The position numbers and the translations under genes are program-made. DNA of 64,000 nucleotides from Brevibacterium limosum (GTDB lineage: Bacteria; Actinomycetota; Actinomycetes; Actinomycetales; Brevibacteriaceae): contig NZ_CP050154.1 of NCBI RefSeq assembly GCF_011617705.1, forward strand, positions 2,356,001 to 2,420,000, in the 5' to 3' direction. Shown piece by piece: positions 42,389 through 51,315 of this stretch. Below the pieces are notes generated by a model that was not told the DNA's origin, ran no database searches, and was given only the letters and a program-made list of their open reading frames with translations. Position 1 is the first letter of the stretch, and every line of letters starts with the position of its first letter.

Positions 42389-43663
42389 ATGAGTGGTCCA
42401 CCGAAAAGAGTCTTCGTCGCCCGACTCGTCTCCGCCCCCGTGTTCGACCCTCTCGGAGATCAGGTCGGCAGGGTCCGAGACGCCGTCGTCGTCTACCGGG
42501 CGACTATGCGGCAGTTCCCCCGGGTCATCGGCCTCGTCGTCGAGGTACCGGGTCGGCGGCGCGTGTTCGTGCCGATGGGCCGGGTCACCGCGATCGACTC
42601 CGGGCAGGTCATCACCACGGGGCTGGTGAATATGCGCCGCTTCGAACAGCGTGAGTCGGAGACACTGGTGATGAACGATCTGCTCGACCGGCGTCTGCGT
42701 CTGCGGGACGACGATTCGCCGGTGCTGATCGAGGACGTCGGCATCGAACAGCAGGTGAACAAGGACTGGGAGGTCACCCGGCTGTTCGTGCGGCGTGTGC
42801 CCGAACGCAGCGCCTTCGCCGCCTTCCGCCGCCGCGGTGAGACCAAGCAGATCGACTGGACGGATGCCGACCATCCGGTGGATTCCGAGGTCGACCAGGA
42901 AGCCACCCAGCTCATCGCCGCCTATCAGGACACGAAGCCGGCCGACCTCGCCGATGTGCTCTTCGAGATGAACTCAGCCCGCCGTCTTCAGGTGGCCCGG
43001 GCGCTGGATGACGAACGTCTCGCCGATGTCGTGGAAGAGCTGCCGGCCGAAACCCAGATCGAAATCCTCACCGGCCTCGAAACCGAACGAGCCGTCACCG
43101 TGCTCGAGGAGATGGCCCCCGACGATGCGGCCGACCTCCTCGGTGAACTCAGCGATGATCAGGCCGAACGGTTCCTGACCCTCATGGAGCCCGATGAGGC
43201 CGAAGATGTGCGCACACTTCTGGCCTACGACGACGACACCGCCGGTGGTCTGATGACGACCGAACCGGTCATCCTGACCCCGGAAGCCACTGTCGCCGAA
43301 GCCCTGGCCCATGTCCGTCGGGAGGACCTGCCGGCGGCCCTGGCCGCTGCCGTCTTCGTCTGCCGTCAGCCGGTGGAGACCCCGACGGGCAAATATCTGG
43401 GTCTCGTCCATATCCAGGAGATGCTGCGGCATCCGCCGCATGAGGCGGTGGGCATCATGTTGGACACGGAGGTCGAACCGCTGTCGCCGGAGACTCCACT
43501 CGGCGAGGTGGCGAAGCTGCTGGCCGCGTACAATCTGGTGTCGGTGCCGATCACCGACGAAAACGATCGCCTCGTCGGTGTGGTCACCGTCGACGACGTC
43601 CTCGACGAGCTTCTGCCCGAGGACTGGAGAACCACCGGTCGTGACGATCGCAACAGGGGGTAG
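42389..43663 (+). CDS. Soluble MgtE-N / CBS-pair protein
   Basis: A 424-residue protein built as a PRC-barrel-like start (about residues 1-75), an MgtE N-terminal helical domain (ADLADVLFEMN...VVEELPAETQIEIL...LLGELSDDQAERFL, about 170-270) and a pair of CBS domains (TTEPVILTPEATVAEAL... and DTEVEPLSPETPLGEVAKLL..., to about 410). It has no transmembrane part, so it is not a magnesium channel. It is the actinobacterial soluble version, which probably senses magnesium or adenine nucleotides and may regulate a partner. The DUF1003 membrane protein gene starts 2 bp later, a likely partner. Confidence 0.88.
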   Translation: MSGPPKRVFVARLVSAPVFDPLGDQVGRVRDAVVVYRATMRQFPRVIGLVVEVPGRRRVFVPMGRVTAIDSGQVITTGLVNMRRFEQRESETLVMNDLLDRRLRLRDDDSPVLIEDVGIEQQVNKDWEVTRLFVRRVPERSAFAAFRRRGETKQIDWTDADHPVDSEVDQEATQLIAAYQDTKPADLADVLFEMNSARRLQVARALDDERLADVVEELPAETQIEILTGLETERAVTVLEEMAPDDAADLLGELSDDQAERFLTLMEPDEAEDVRTLLAYDDDTAGGLMTTEPVILTPEATVAEALAHVRREDLPAALAAAVFVCRQPVETPTGKYLGLVHIQEMLRHPPHEAVGIMLDTEVEPLSPETPLGEVAKLLAAYNLVSVPITDENDRLVGVVTVDDVLDELLPEDWRTTGRDDRNRG

Positions 43664-43665
43664 AT

Positions 43666-44217
43666 ATGGCCGTCGATGACTTCGAGATCCCTCGGTCGAG
43701 CAAACGCCGCCTGCCGAACTTCACCGTCTCCCCCGAGACATTCGGACGCGGGGCCGAAGCCTTCGCCCGGTTCATGGGCACTCCGGCGTTCCTCGTCGGG
43801 ATGACCGTGTTCTGTGCCGTGTGGCTGCTGTGGAACACTCTGCTGCCCGAATCGTGGCAGTTCGACCCGCGGTCGCTGAACTTCACACTGCTGACCCTCA
43901 TCCTGTCTCTGCAGGCCTCCTATGCGGCCCCGCTGATCCTGCTCGCGGAGAACCGCAGCACCGACCGCGACCGGGTCGAGTTCGAACACGACCGGCAGCG
44001 CGCCGAACGCAACCTCGCCGACACCGAGTACCTGGCACGGGAGGTGGCGGCGCTGCGCATCGCCATGCGCGAAGTCGCCACCCGAGACTTCATCCGCTCC
44101 GAACTCAAGGATCTGCTCAAGGAGCTGGAGGAGGAGAACAGACAGGACGGGAACCAGACCGAAGAGGTCGACTCCGACCCTGCAGAACAGCGCCGAGGCG
44201 GCCCCAGGGGCAGATGA
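43666..44217 (+). CDS. DUF1003 membrane protein
   Basis: A 183-residue protein of the DUF1003 family. Two adjacent transmembrane helices are clear (FLVGMTVFCAVWLLWNTLLP and FTLLTLILSLQASYAAPLILLA, about residues 44-95), with the conserved ENRSTDRDR following directly. A coiled-coil-like charged C-terminus (KDLLKELEEENRQ) then follows. The role is unknown; the family co-occurs with MgtE-N/CBS proteins, which are encoded 2 bp upstream here, so a joint complex at the membrane is likely. A weak purine-rich site precedes the ATG. Confidence 0.87.
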   Translation: MAVDDFEIPRSSKRRLPNFTVSPETFGRGAEAFARFMGTPAFLVGMTVFCAVWLLWNTLLPESWQFDPRSLNFTLLTLILSLQASYAAPLILLAENRSTDRDRVEFEHDRQRAERNLADTEYLAREVAALRIAMREVATRDFIRSELKDLLKELEEENRQDGNQTEEVDSDPAEQRRGGPRGR

Positions 44218-44286
44218 CGAGACAACGGCCGAAGCGGTAGGGTTGAAGCCTCGGAAGCACTGATCCGGGAAGGAAAGGACGTGGGC

Positions 44287-45408
44287 ATGACTGGTCCCTC
44301 TGAGGACGCCGTGAGAGAGGCACTGACCGGCGTCATCGACCCGGAGATCCGCCGCAACATCGTCGAACTCGATATGGTCGAATCCATCAGCATCGACGGC
44401 GGCAAGGTCACCGTCACGGTTCTCCTCACGATCGCCGGGTGCCCCCTCAAGGACACGATCACCAGAGACACGGAAGCCGCAGTGGCCCGTGTCGACGGAG
44501 TCACCGAGGTGGCCGTCGTCCTGGGCACGATGAGTCCCGACCAGCGCAAGGCGATGAAGGAGAAGCTGCAGGGCAGCGGTACCAGAGACATCCCGTTCAA
44601 TCGCCCCGAGTCCCTGACCAAGGTCTATGCCGTCGCGTCCGGAAAGGGCGGCGTCGGCAAATCGTCGGTGACCGCGAACCTCGCCGTGTCCCTGGCAGAC
44701 AAGGGGCTGCGCGTCGGAATCGTCGATGCCGATATCTACGGCTTCTCCATCCCGGGCATGCTCGGTCTCTCCGGAAAGCCGACCCGAGTCGATGAGATGA
44801 TCCTGCCGCAGATCGCCCACAACGTGAAGGTGATGAGCATCGGGATGTTCGTCCCGCCGAGCCAGGCCGTCGTGTGGCGCGGCCCGATGCTCCACCGCGC
44901 CCTGCAGCAGTTCCTCACGGATGTCTTCTGGGGCGACCTCGACGTGCTGCTGCTCGATCTGCCTCCCGGCACCGGCGATATCGCGATCTCCGTGGCACAG
45001 CTGCTGCCGGGTTCGGAGCTCCTCGTCGTCACCACACCGCAGTCAGCGGCCGCCCAGGTCGCCGAACGCGCCGGATCGATCGCAACTCAGACGAAGCAGA
45101 AGCTGGCCGGGGTCATCGAGAACATGTCCTGGATGGAGATGCCCGACGGCACTCGAATGGAGGTGTTCGGGTCCGGCGGCGGCGCCAGTGTCGCCGAGAA
45201 CCTCTCCGCCGCCCTCGAGCACGAGGTTCCGCTGCTCGCCCAGATCCCACTGGACACTCGACTGCGCGAAGGTTCGGACGCCGGCACCCCGGTCGTGCTC
45301 GCCGACTCCGAGTCGCCTGCCGCTCAGGCCTTCGAGACCCTCGCCGAGTCGCTGCGGCGACGCAGCAGGGGCCTGTCGGGCAGATCCTTGGGACTGAGCC
45401 CGGTCTGA
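44287..45408 (+). CDS. mrp: Mrp/NBP35-type iron-sulfur cluster carrier ATPase
   Basis: A 373-residue cytosolic ATPase. The N-terminal MIP18/DUF59 domain (TGVIDPEIRRNIVELDMV, to about residue 90) is followed by the deviant Walker A ASGKGGVGKSSVTANLA and the downstream blocks DADIYGFSIPGMLG and DLPPGTGDIAIS. Mrp proteins bind a labile Fe-S cluster and hand it to apoproteins. The typical C-terminal CxxC is not seen, which is common in actinobacterial Mrp. AAGGAAAGGA precedes the ATG at 44287; a GTG two codons earlier is also possible. It is the third gene of an operon with MgtE-N/CBS and DUF1003. Confidence 0.9.
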   Translation: MTGPSEDAVREALTGVIDPEIRRNIVELDMVESISIDGGKVTVTVLLTIAGCPLKDTITRDTEAAVARVDGVTEVAVVLGTMSPDQRKAMKEKLQGSGTRDIPFNRPESLTKVYAVASGKGGVGKSSVTANLAVSLADKGLRVGIVDADIYGFSIPGMLGLSGKPTRVDEMILPQIAHNVKVMSIGMFVPPSQAVVWRGPMLHRALQQFLTDVFWGDLDVLLLDLPPGTGDIAISVAQLLPGSELLVVTTPQSAAAQVAERAGSIATQTKQKLAGVIENMSWMEMPDGTRMEVFGSGGGASVAENLSAALEHEVPLLAQIPLDTRLREGSDAGTPVVLADSESPAAQAFETLAESLRRRSRGLSGRSLGLSPV

Positions 45409-45412
45409 GTCG

Positions 45413-46834
45413 GTGTCTCCCCTCTCCCCTCGCGACACCCTGGTCTATTCTGTCTTCGCCGCTCTCAGCACCCTGACCGTTCTCGTCCTCCTGGCCGGAG
45501 CCGTCGTCACGGCCTTCCGGGACGGCCCCGCCCCCAAGCAGTCGGCAAAAGCTGCACAGAGGGTGACCGCTGCCGAGAACCGGGAGGCCCTGTCCGCCGC
45601 GATGCGCAGCTATGCTGTGGTGTCTGAGAAGCGCACACCCCGCTTGGACATCCACACCTTCGGCCTGCCCGGGGCCGACTCGCTCAACTCGGCGATCGAA
45701 GCGAGTGTGCTGTCCGCGCTCGAGCAGTCCGGCGCCTTCGCCGCACGCGCCGCCTTCGACCCTGTGCAGACAGCGCCGGTCCATCGGTGGCCGACGACGG
45801 CGTTCGCACCCGCTCGGACGACCCCCGAGGCGGGCCGCGCATACCGATCCGACCCGCGCACCGTCGACATCCGCACCCGCATGCTGGCCGCCGGCGGGGA
45901 CTTCGTCATCACCGCCGTCAAGACTGACTCACCGCGCCCACAGACGCGACTGCTGCTCACCGACCTCGCCCACGACCGCACCATCGATGCCCGCCGGCTC
46001 TTCGCCGCACCCGTCGACCCCGCAACCGTCGGCGCCGATGACACCGGCACACTGACGATCGATGACGCCCCAGTCTCCGACGCCGATCTCTCCTCCATCG
46101 GCCACCGAGTCCAGACGGCGCTGCACAGCGGCCTCGAGCTGCCGCAGCCCGGCGATCAGCGGTCCCCGGACTTCTCCTGTGCGCTGCTGCCCTGTGTGGC
46201 CCTGACCTATGACGATGGCCCCGGAGAGGCGAAGACCGAGCAGGCGATCCTCGATGCCGCCGATGAGGCGAACATCCGGCTCACCTACTTCTTCCTCGGG
46301 ACCAACACCGAGGCTGTCCCCGAGGTCGCCGAGCGGATCATCGCAGCCGGACACGAGGTCGACAATCACACTTTCTCGCATGTGCGCATGGACACGACCT
46401 CCTCGGCGACGAATCGAAAGGAGATCGACCGGACCGGACGGTCGCTGCGGTCGGTCGGGGTGAAGGAGCATCCGCTCGTCCGCCCGCCCTACGGCGCCCT
46501 CGACAGACGCGCCGCACATGCTCTGGGCGACCCCGCGATCATCTGGGACGTCGACACCGGAGATTGGCAGCACAGGAGTGCCGAGAAGACGGTCAGCCGC
46601 GTGCAGTCGCAGGCACGCCCCGGTTCGATCGTGCTCATGCACTCCATCCATCACACGACCGCAGAGGCGGCGCCGGCGGTCTTCTCGGCCATGGCGGACG
46701 AGGGGCTCTACGCGGTGACGGTGCGTGAGCTCTTCTCCGGAATCGAGTTGAAGAAGGGCGGATCGTACTTCTGCCGCGGCTACGCCGATGAGCTGTGCTC
46801 GAATCCCGAGCATCCGGCAGTGATGAAGAACTGA
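45413..46834 (+). CDS. Membrane-anchored polysaccharide deacetylase
   Basis: A 473-residue envelope enzyme. One N-terminal helix (FAALSTLTVLVLLAGAVVTAF) anchors it. A regulatory-like domain of about 200 residues resembles the DUF3298/RsiV region. The NodB deacetylase domain starts near residue 262: TYDDGP is motif 1, HTFSH motif 2, and RPPYGALD motif 3, with a late IVLMHSIH. Such enzymes N-deacetylate peptidoglycan or other glycans outside the membrane and help resist lysozyme. The GTG start is 4 bp after the mrp stop. The distal sequence ends with a two-cysteine tail (YFCRGYADELC). Confidence 0.87.
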   Translation: MSPLSPRDTLVYSVFAALSTLTVLVLLAGAVVTAFRDGPAPKQSAKAAQRVTAAENREALSAAMRSYAVVSEKRTPRLDIHTFGLPGADSLNSAIEASVLSALEQSGAFAARAAFDPVQTAPVHRWPTTAFAPARTTPEAGRAYRSDPRTVDIRTRMLAAGGDFVITAVKTDSPRPQTRLLLTDLAHDRTIDARRLFAAPVDPATVGADDTGTLTIDDAPVSDADLSSIGHRVQTALHSGLELPQPGDQRSPDFSCALLPCVALTYDDGPGEAKTEQAILDAADEANIRLTYFFLGTNTEAVPEVAERIIAAGHEVDNHTFSHVRMDTTSSATNRKEIDRTGRSLRSVGVKEHPLVRPPYGALDRRAAHALGDPAIIWDVDTGDWQHRSAEKTVSRVQSQARPGSIVLMHSIHHTTAEAAPAVFSAMADEGLYAVTVRELFSGIELKKGGSYFCRGYADELCSNPEHPAVMKN

Positions 46835-46896
46835 GCGGGATCCCCCACCGCTCTCGGGGTGCATCCGATGCGGTGCCGACGCTGTCGGCGGCGATC

Positions 46897-47352
46897 TCAG
46901 GTGGCTTCGGGGTCGAACGGCGCCGCACCCGACCGGTCGCGCAGATCCACCTGGGCCTGGAACCGTTCGATGGGTGATCTCTCTCGGGCGGGGGCCGCCT
47001 CGGTGCCGGTCTGAGTGGAGACGGCGGCATCCGAGGAATCAGCGGGGAGCGACTCCGGGGAGGTGCGTTCGTGACGTTTGGACTCGCGGATGGCTGCGTC
47101 CTCTTCGACGAGTGCCTCGCGAACGATCCGCCGCGGATCGTACTGACGCGGGTCGAGCTTCTGCCAATCCACGTCCTTGAAGTCGTCGCCGAAATCGCGC
47201 TGGACGCTGTCCTTCGCGCCTTCGGCCATCCGACGCATCTGTCGAACGAGGTCCCGCAGCTTCTGAGCGTATTCGGGCAGGCGTCTTGGTCCGATCACGA
47301 CCAAGGCCACAACGACCAGGATCACCATTTCGGTGCCGTTGATACCCAACAT
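46897..47352 (-). CDS. tatB: Sec-independent protein translocase TatB
   Basis: A 151-residue protein. The start MLGINGTEMVILVVVALVVIGPRRLPEYAQKLR gives the Tat-type short helix, with E8 in the helix lead-in and the GP hinge. A long amphipathic helix (RQMRRMAEGAKDSVQRDFGDDF) follows. Length and the LVVIGPRRLPE signature favour TatB over TatA. With TatC and TatA it exports folded twin-arginine proteins. TAGACT lies seven bases before the ATG, so the message is probably leaderless. The mycobacterial order tatB-mrp is the same. Confidence 0.88.
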   Translation of the reverse strand: MLGINGTEMVILVVVALVVIGPRRLPEYAQKLRDLVRQMRRMAEGAKDSVQRDFGDDFKDVDWQKLDPRQYDPRRIVREALVEEDAAIRESKRHERTSPESLPADSSDAAVSTQTGTEAAPARERSPIERFQAQVDLRDRSGAAPFDPEAT

Positions 47353-47359
47353 GGTCTCA

Positions 47360-47365
47360 AGTCTA
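47360..47365 (-). promoter_or_regulatory. -10 element of tatB, leaderless type
   Basis: TAGACT on the minus strand, seven bases before the ATG at 47352. Confidence 0.45.
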
Positions 47366-47434
47366 CCGTGGACGGCGGTAGCATCGACTCATGGTCAGCA
47401 CAGGTTCGACACCCCGATCCTGCCGGGAGGCGCA

Positions 47435-47767
47435 GTGGACGAGGTAGCCGTCGAGCGGGTGCTGCGCATCGTCGAGCTCGTCCCCGCCTCGCGCGTCGTC
47501 GCCTATGGGACGATCGGTGCCGTCGCCGACTGTTCACCGCGCTACGTCGGTCGGGTGATGCGGGAATTCGGGTCGAACGTCACCTGGTGGCGAGTCGTCA
47601 ACGCAGCCGGGATTCTGCCGCCGGAGATCTTCGCTCGAGCCCGCGCCCATTGGGCTGACGAGGGCACTCCGCACTCGCACGAGCGTGTCGATCGCACGGC
47701 GTTCCTCGATGTCGATGAGCTCGATCAGCTGTGGCGCACCCACGGAATCGAACCCGAATGCGGTTAG
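47435..47767 (+). CDS. Alkyltransferase-like (ATL) DNA repair protein
   Basis: A 110-residue protein with the MGMT DNA-binding fold: VERVLRIVELVPASRVVAYGTIGAVAD, RYVGRVMREFG, then TWWRVVNAAG. In MGMT the last position carries PCHR with the alkyl-accepting Cys. Here it is WWRV, as in ATL proteins, so it binds O6-alkylguanine but cannot remove the alkyl group. ATLs flag such lesions for nucleotide excision repair. I chose the GTG at 47435 because GGGAGG lies eight bases upstream. Confidence 0.82.
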   Translation: MDEVAVERVLRIVELVPASRVVAYGTIGAVADCSPRYVGRVMREFGSNVTWWRVVNAAGILPPEIFARARAHWADEGTPHSHERVDRTAFLDVDELDQLWRTHGIEPECG

Positions 47768-47803
47768 ACTTGGGACAACTCAGCAGCAGAAGGGAGGGGC
47801 CGG

Positions 47804-48439
47804 TTGGCACGCGAAAATGCAGGTGATCTCACCTTCTCGGAACAGTACAACGGTCCCGATCCGCTGCTCGACGCCGCTCGCACCCACTCTCATGAGTTCG
47901 GGATCGCACCGGTCTCCCAGACCACGGCGAAGACACTGACGCTGCTGGCCCGACTGCTCACTCCCGTGGCCGCAGTCGAGGTCGGCACCGGAGTGGGAAC
48001 ATCGACGCTGTCGCTGCTGCGGGGAATGCCCACCGCCGGGATACTGACGTCCATCGACACGAATTCGACGACCCAGAGCGCCGCGCGAGACCTCGTCGAT
48101 ATGGCCGGGATCAGGCCGGGGCGGCTGCGGCTGATGAGCGGCCGTGCCGAAGAGGTGCTCAAACGGCTCGCCCCGTCGGCCTATGACATGGTCTTCATCG
48201 ACGTGGAACCGGGCAGCTTGGAGAGGATGATCCAGCCCTCGCTGCGACTGCTCGACTCTCAGGGCCTGCTCGTCATCCACAAGACGCTGCTCAAGGGCGC
48301 CGTCGCCGATCCCGTCGACCGCAGCCCGCGCACCCAGGCGGCCCGCAGCATGCTCAACCGCATCGCCGAGCAGGAACACCTCGAGAGAGTGCTGCTGCCC
48401 ATCGGAGAGGGCCTGCTGCTCCTGCAGAAGACACAGTGA
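47804..48439 (+). CDS. SAM-dependent O-methyltransferase
   Basis: A 211-residue class I methyltransferase of the catechol-O-methyltransferase-like bacterial group. SAM motif I is AVEVGTGVGTSTLSLL; the acidic DTNSTT end of beta-2, the DMVFIDVEPGS block and LLVIHKTLLKG follow. The TTG start has a strong AGGGAGGGG eight bases before it. The mycobacterial homologue (Rv1220c) is also near tatB and mrp. The substrate is unknown. A perfect palindrome follows the gene. Confidence 0.85.
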   Translation: MARENAGDLTFSEQYNGPDPLLDAARTHSHEFGIAPVSQTTAKTLTLLARLLTPVAAVEVGTGVGTSTLSLLRGMPTAGILTSIDTNSTTQSAARDLVDMAGIRPGRLRLMSGRAEEVLKRLAPSAYDMVFIDVEPGSLERMIQPSLRLLDSQGLLVIHKTLLKGAVADPVDRSPRTQAARSMLNRIAEQEHLERVLLPIGEGLLLLQKTQ

Positions 48440-48446
48440 ATGCGAC

Positions 48447-48480
48447 AACAGCAGAGACTTACATGTAAGTCTCTGCTGTT
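48447..48480. terminator. 34-bp perfect palindrome between convergent genes
   Basis: AACAGCAGAGACTTA and TAAGTCTCTGCTGTT surround the self-complementary CATG, so the entire 34 bp are palindromic. It lies between the methyltransferase and DUF3117 genes and probably terminates both. There is no T-run after it. Confidence 0.65.
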
Positions 48481-48518
48481 CGTGCGGTTTCGATCGGCCG
48501 TGCGCTGCGGCCGTCGGC

Positions 48519-48689
48519 TCAGAGCCCCAGTGTCTGGGCGAGAGTGTCGTGGAGTCCGGTGGCTTCATCTCTGCTGAGCTCGATCACCAGGCGACCTCCG
48601 CCTTCGACTGGAAGCCGCATCACCATGCTTCGGCCTTCTTCGGTCACTTCCAGAGGTCCGTCGCCGGTGCGGGGTTTCTGGGCTGCCAT
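48519..48689 (-). CDS. DUF3117 small protein
   Basis: A 56-residue actinobacterial protein of the DUF3117 family: MAAQKPRTGDGPLEVTEEGR, then SMVMRLPVEGGGRLVIELSRDEATGLHDTL and a conserved C-terminus. GGAAGAG precedes the ATG at 48689; longer in-frame starts lack a ribosome site. It is soluble and of unknown function, and the mycobacterial homologue Rv1211 lies near folP2 as here. It is too short for many gene callers. Confidence 0.87.
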   Translation of the reverse strand: MAAQKPRTGDGPLEVTEEGRSMVMRLPVEGGGRLVIELSRDEATGLHDTLAQTLGL

Positions 48690-48806
48690 ATGGGCTCTTC
48701 CTTCCGTTGTCATGCAAAGACGGTTCACACCCGGTGGACCGACTGTTGTACTTGAGATTATTCCATGATCCGCGCGTTCCCGGTAACTCTCTCACCCGAC
48801 GGAGGG

Positions 48807-50042
48807 TCACGGGGGCAGATCGGCGGGCGGAGTGAAGTGCCACAGGTAGGCGACCCAGACGATCTGAAGCAAGACATAGGCCACCAGCATCGCGGCCCGA
48901 TAGCCGCGGGAACGCACCAGCGCCAAGGTCAGCGCCATCGGAAACAGAGGCAGCAGCAGACGCAGGGTGGACGTCTGGGGGTTGAAGAAGATGAGCAGGT
49001 AGATGCCGTAGCCGAGGCAGAACAGCTGCAGGGTCCGTCCCATCTGCGCTCCGGCCGGCGAGAAGATCAGGGCCAACATTCCGGCGATGACGATGACGAG
49101 CAGCACCGGGCCGAGCGGACCGATGAGGTTGATCGACTGGGCCACCCATTGCACGACGAACGTGGTCTCACCGGTGTGCCAGGCCGCCTCGGTGTCGGTA
49201 TAGGCCGTCAGCGATCCCGTCGCCCACCACGCATGGACGGGGTGGATGAGGGCCGCTGCGCAGGACAGCACACCCAGGGTCCAGGATCGGGCCGCTTCGC
49301 CGATCGGATACGGATCGCTGCGGCGGCGAAGGAAGCGGTCGATGAGGTGGAAGAGCATGAAGAACGAGAACGCCACACCGATCGGCCGGGACAGATCCAT
49401 GAAGACGACGACCGGGAGCGCGGTGAGATAGCGTCGTTCGACGATGAGGAACAGCGCCGTCGCCTGGAGCAGCAGGGTCAGGGATTCTGCGTATCCGGTG
49501 GAGAAGATCGCAGCCGGTGGGAAGAACATCACCAGCGCCAGCCCCATCAGCGCCTGACCGGCATCGACGTACTTCCGGAAGAGGTGGAGGATGACGATCG
49601 AGGCCAGACCGGCGGCAATCGTGGACACGATCGGCGAGATGACCTCGTAGCTCAGCCCCGTGAGATCGGCCAGAGTGGACACGATCGACGGGTGCAGCGG
49701 ATAGAATGCCCACTGATTCTCCGCGACCGCTCCCGACTCGTCGACGGGCAGGACGCGGGGATAGCCTTCGTCGGCGACGCGACCGTACCAGCCTCCGTCC
49801 CAGAAGTTGAGGAAGTCGTTCAGGGTCGTCGTCACCGGGGAGGATGACCAGTTCGCCGGGTCCTGGCGTTTGAGGACTGCGGCGAAGATCGACAGGCTCA
49901 CGACGCGGGAGGCGAAGTACACGGCCACGGCCTGAAGCCACACCGGCAGAGCTATGAACAGAGCGCCGAGGCGGCTGAAGCGGGAGGAGTCGAAGGCTTC
50001 GGGGGCGAGAGTGATTCCGGGCAGGTCTGCGGGGCGGCTCAT
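48807..50042 (-). CDS. PIG-V-like membrane mannosyltransferase
   Basis: A 411-residue polytopic membrane protein with about ten hydrophobic segments. It resembles the PIG-V/GPI mannosyltransferase type of the GT-C superfamily: the first loop contains NFWDGGWYGRVADEGYP, the D-G-W-Y signature of the catalytic luminal loop. In actinobacteria such enzymes use polyprenyl-phosphate mannose to build envelope glycans. The acceptor is unknown. The ATG overlaps the preceding DivIVA-domain gene as ATGA, so it ends the dapE operon in coupled fashion. Confidence 0.82.
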   Translation of the reverse strand: MSRPADLPGITLAPEAFDSSRFSRLGALFIALPVWLQAVAVYFASRVVSLSIFAAVLKRQDPANWSSSPVTTTLNDFLNFWDGGWYGRVADEGYPRVLPVDESGAVAENQWAFYPLHPSIVSTLADLTGLSYEVISPIVSTIAAGLASIVILHLFRKYVDAGQALMGLALVMFFPPAAIFSTGYAESLTLLLQATALFLIVERRYLTALPVVVFMDLSRPIGVAFSFFMLFHLIDRFLRRRSDPYPIGEAARSWTLGVLSCAAALIHPVHAWWATGSLTAYTDTEAAWHTGETTFVVQWVAQSINLIGPLGPVLLVIVIAGMLALIFSPAGAQMGRTLQLFCLGYGIYLLIFFNPQTSTLRLLLPLFPMALTLALVRSRGYRAAMLVAYVLLQIVWVAYLWHFTPPADLPP

Positions 50043-50380
50043 CGTGGTCCGGCAGCCGCTTCCGGCCCCTCAGAAGATGCGGTCGGGGTGGTGGGGGTGG
50101 TTGTGGGTGCCGCCCCGGTCCCGACCGCAGATTCGAGTTCACCCAGGCGTGCGCGCAGCACTGCCATGGCCTCATCGACGTCTTCCATCCGATAACCGCG
50201 CAGTGCGGGGCGGAATCGCACGGCGTCGAGGTCGTCGCTGGTGAATTCCTCAGGCAGGCCGGTCCAGCGTTCCTCAGCCTCATCGACCGTTTCGGAGGAG
50301 AAGACGTTGAAGGTCGCCGCGACGACGAACACGAGGACGAAGACCGCAGCCGCGACACCGATCACAATCCACAAAGGCAT
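50039..50380 (-). CDS. Membrane-anchored DivIVA-domain protein
   Basis: A 113-residue protein. An N-terminal helix (LWIVIGVAAAVFVLVFVVAATF) anchors it. The DivIVA-domain repeat DLDAVRFRPALRGYRMEDVDEAMAVLRARL follows, and the tail is Thr/Pro/Ala-rich. Such short DivIVA-domain proteins associate with the curved membrane at poles or septa, and this one is a candidate scaffold for envelope synthesis. It overlaps the mannosyltransferase gene by 4 bp and follows the folP2-type gene by 35 bp. Confidence 0.82.
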   Translation of the reverse strand: MPLWIVIGVAAAVFVLVFVVAATFNVFSSETVDEAEERWTGLPEEFTSDDLDAVRFRPALRGYRMEDVDEAMAVLRARLGELESAVGTGAAPTTTPTTPTASSEGPEAAAGPR

Positions 50381-50415
50381 GGCACCATTTTCGCATAGGC
50401 GCGTGCCCGGACCGC

Positions 50416-51315
50416 TCAGCGCAGTCCGCGTACGGTGTGTTTCGGCGCCGCCTCACCGGTGATCGCCAAGGTCACGGCGATCGCGTCCGCGGTGGCTCGC
50501 ACATCGTGGGTGCGGATCAGCGCCGTCCCCTTCTCGATGGCCAGTGCGGTCGCGGCGATCGTGCCGTACAGCCGGTCCGCTGGACCGACGGCGCCGATGG
50601 CCTCTCCGACGAAATCCTTGCGTGAGATCGCCAGCAGCACCGGATAGCCGGTGGCGGTGAACCGGTCGAGTTCTCGCAGCAGCCGCAGCGAGTGGTAGGT
50701 GTTCTTCCCGAAGTCAGGAGTGGGATCGATGATGATCCGTTCCTCGGGCACGCCGGCTGCGCGGGCCGCCTCGGCGAGTTCGATTACGCCTGCCAGGGTG
50801 GAGCCGACGACGTCCCCGGCCCGCAGGCCATAGCGGCTGCGGTGGGCGTCGGTGCGCGGGCTCAGGCCCCCGGTATGGGAGCAGACGATGCCGACATCAT
50901 GTCGGGCGGCCACCTCGGCGAGCTCCGGGTCGACCCCAGCCCACGTGTCGTTGAGCAGCCCGGCACCGGCCCTGCAGGCGGCCTCGGCCACCTCATGGCG
51001 CCAGGTGTCGACGCTGATGAGCACTTGCGGGTGAGCCCGGGCCACGGCTTCGATCGTCGGGCACACGCGGTCGATCTCCTCGTCCACGGAGATCTCCCGC
51101 CCGCGGCCGGCACGCACTCCCCCGATATCGACGATCTGGGCACCCGCGCAGGCGGCGCCCTCCACTGCGGTGATCGCCTGGTCGAGGGTGGCGGCCGATT
51201 CGTAGAACGAATCGGTGGTGCGGTTGATCACGGCCATGATCGCCGGGATTCCGGGCTGAGCTCGGGCCAGGTCGAACCGCTCGGCCTCCGGCTGTGCTGA
51301 GGTGTCGCCTCTCAC
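50416..51315 (-). CDS. folP2: FolP2-type dihydropteroate synthase homologue
   Basis: A protein of 299 residues with the DHPS fold: IMAVINRTTDSFYESAATL, IVDIGGVRAGRGREISVDEE, LISVDTWRHEVAEAACRAG, LLNDTWAG, IIIDPTPDFGKNTYHS and VLLAISRKDFVGE. These match the mycobacterial FolP2 group, whose members lack proven dihydropteroate synthase activity, so folate synthesis is not its assured role. The context (dapE, LOG protein) supports another envelope or cytokinin-like role but does not define it. The GTG start overlaps the LOG stop as GTGA. Confidence 0.82.
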   Translation of the reverse strand: MRGDTSAQPEAERFDLARAQPGIPAIMAVINRTTDSFYESAATLDQAITAVEGAACAGAQIVDIGGVRAGRGREISVDEEIDRVCPTIEAVARAHPQVLISVDTWRHEVAEAACRAGAGLLNDTWAGVDPELAEVAARHDVGIVCSHTGGLSPRTDAHRSRYGLRAGDVVGSTLAGVIELAEAARAAGVPEERIIIDPTPDFGKNTYHSLRLLRELDRFTATGYPVLLAISRKDFVGEAIGAVGPADRLYGTIAATALAIEKGTALIRTHDVRATADAIAVTLAITGEAAPKHTVRGLR

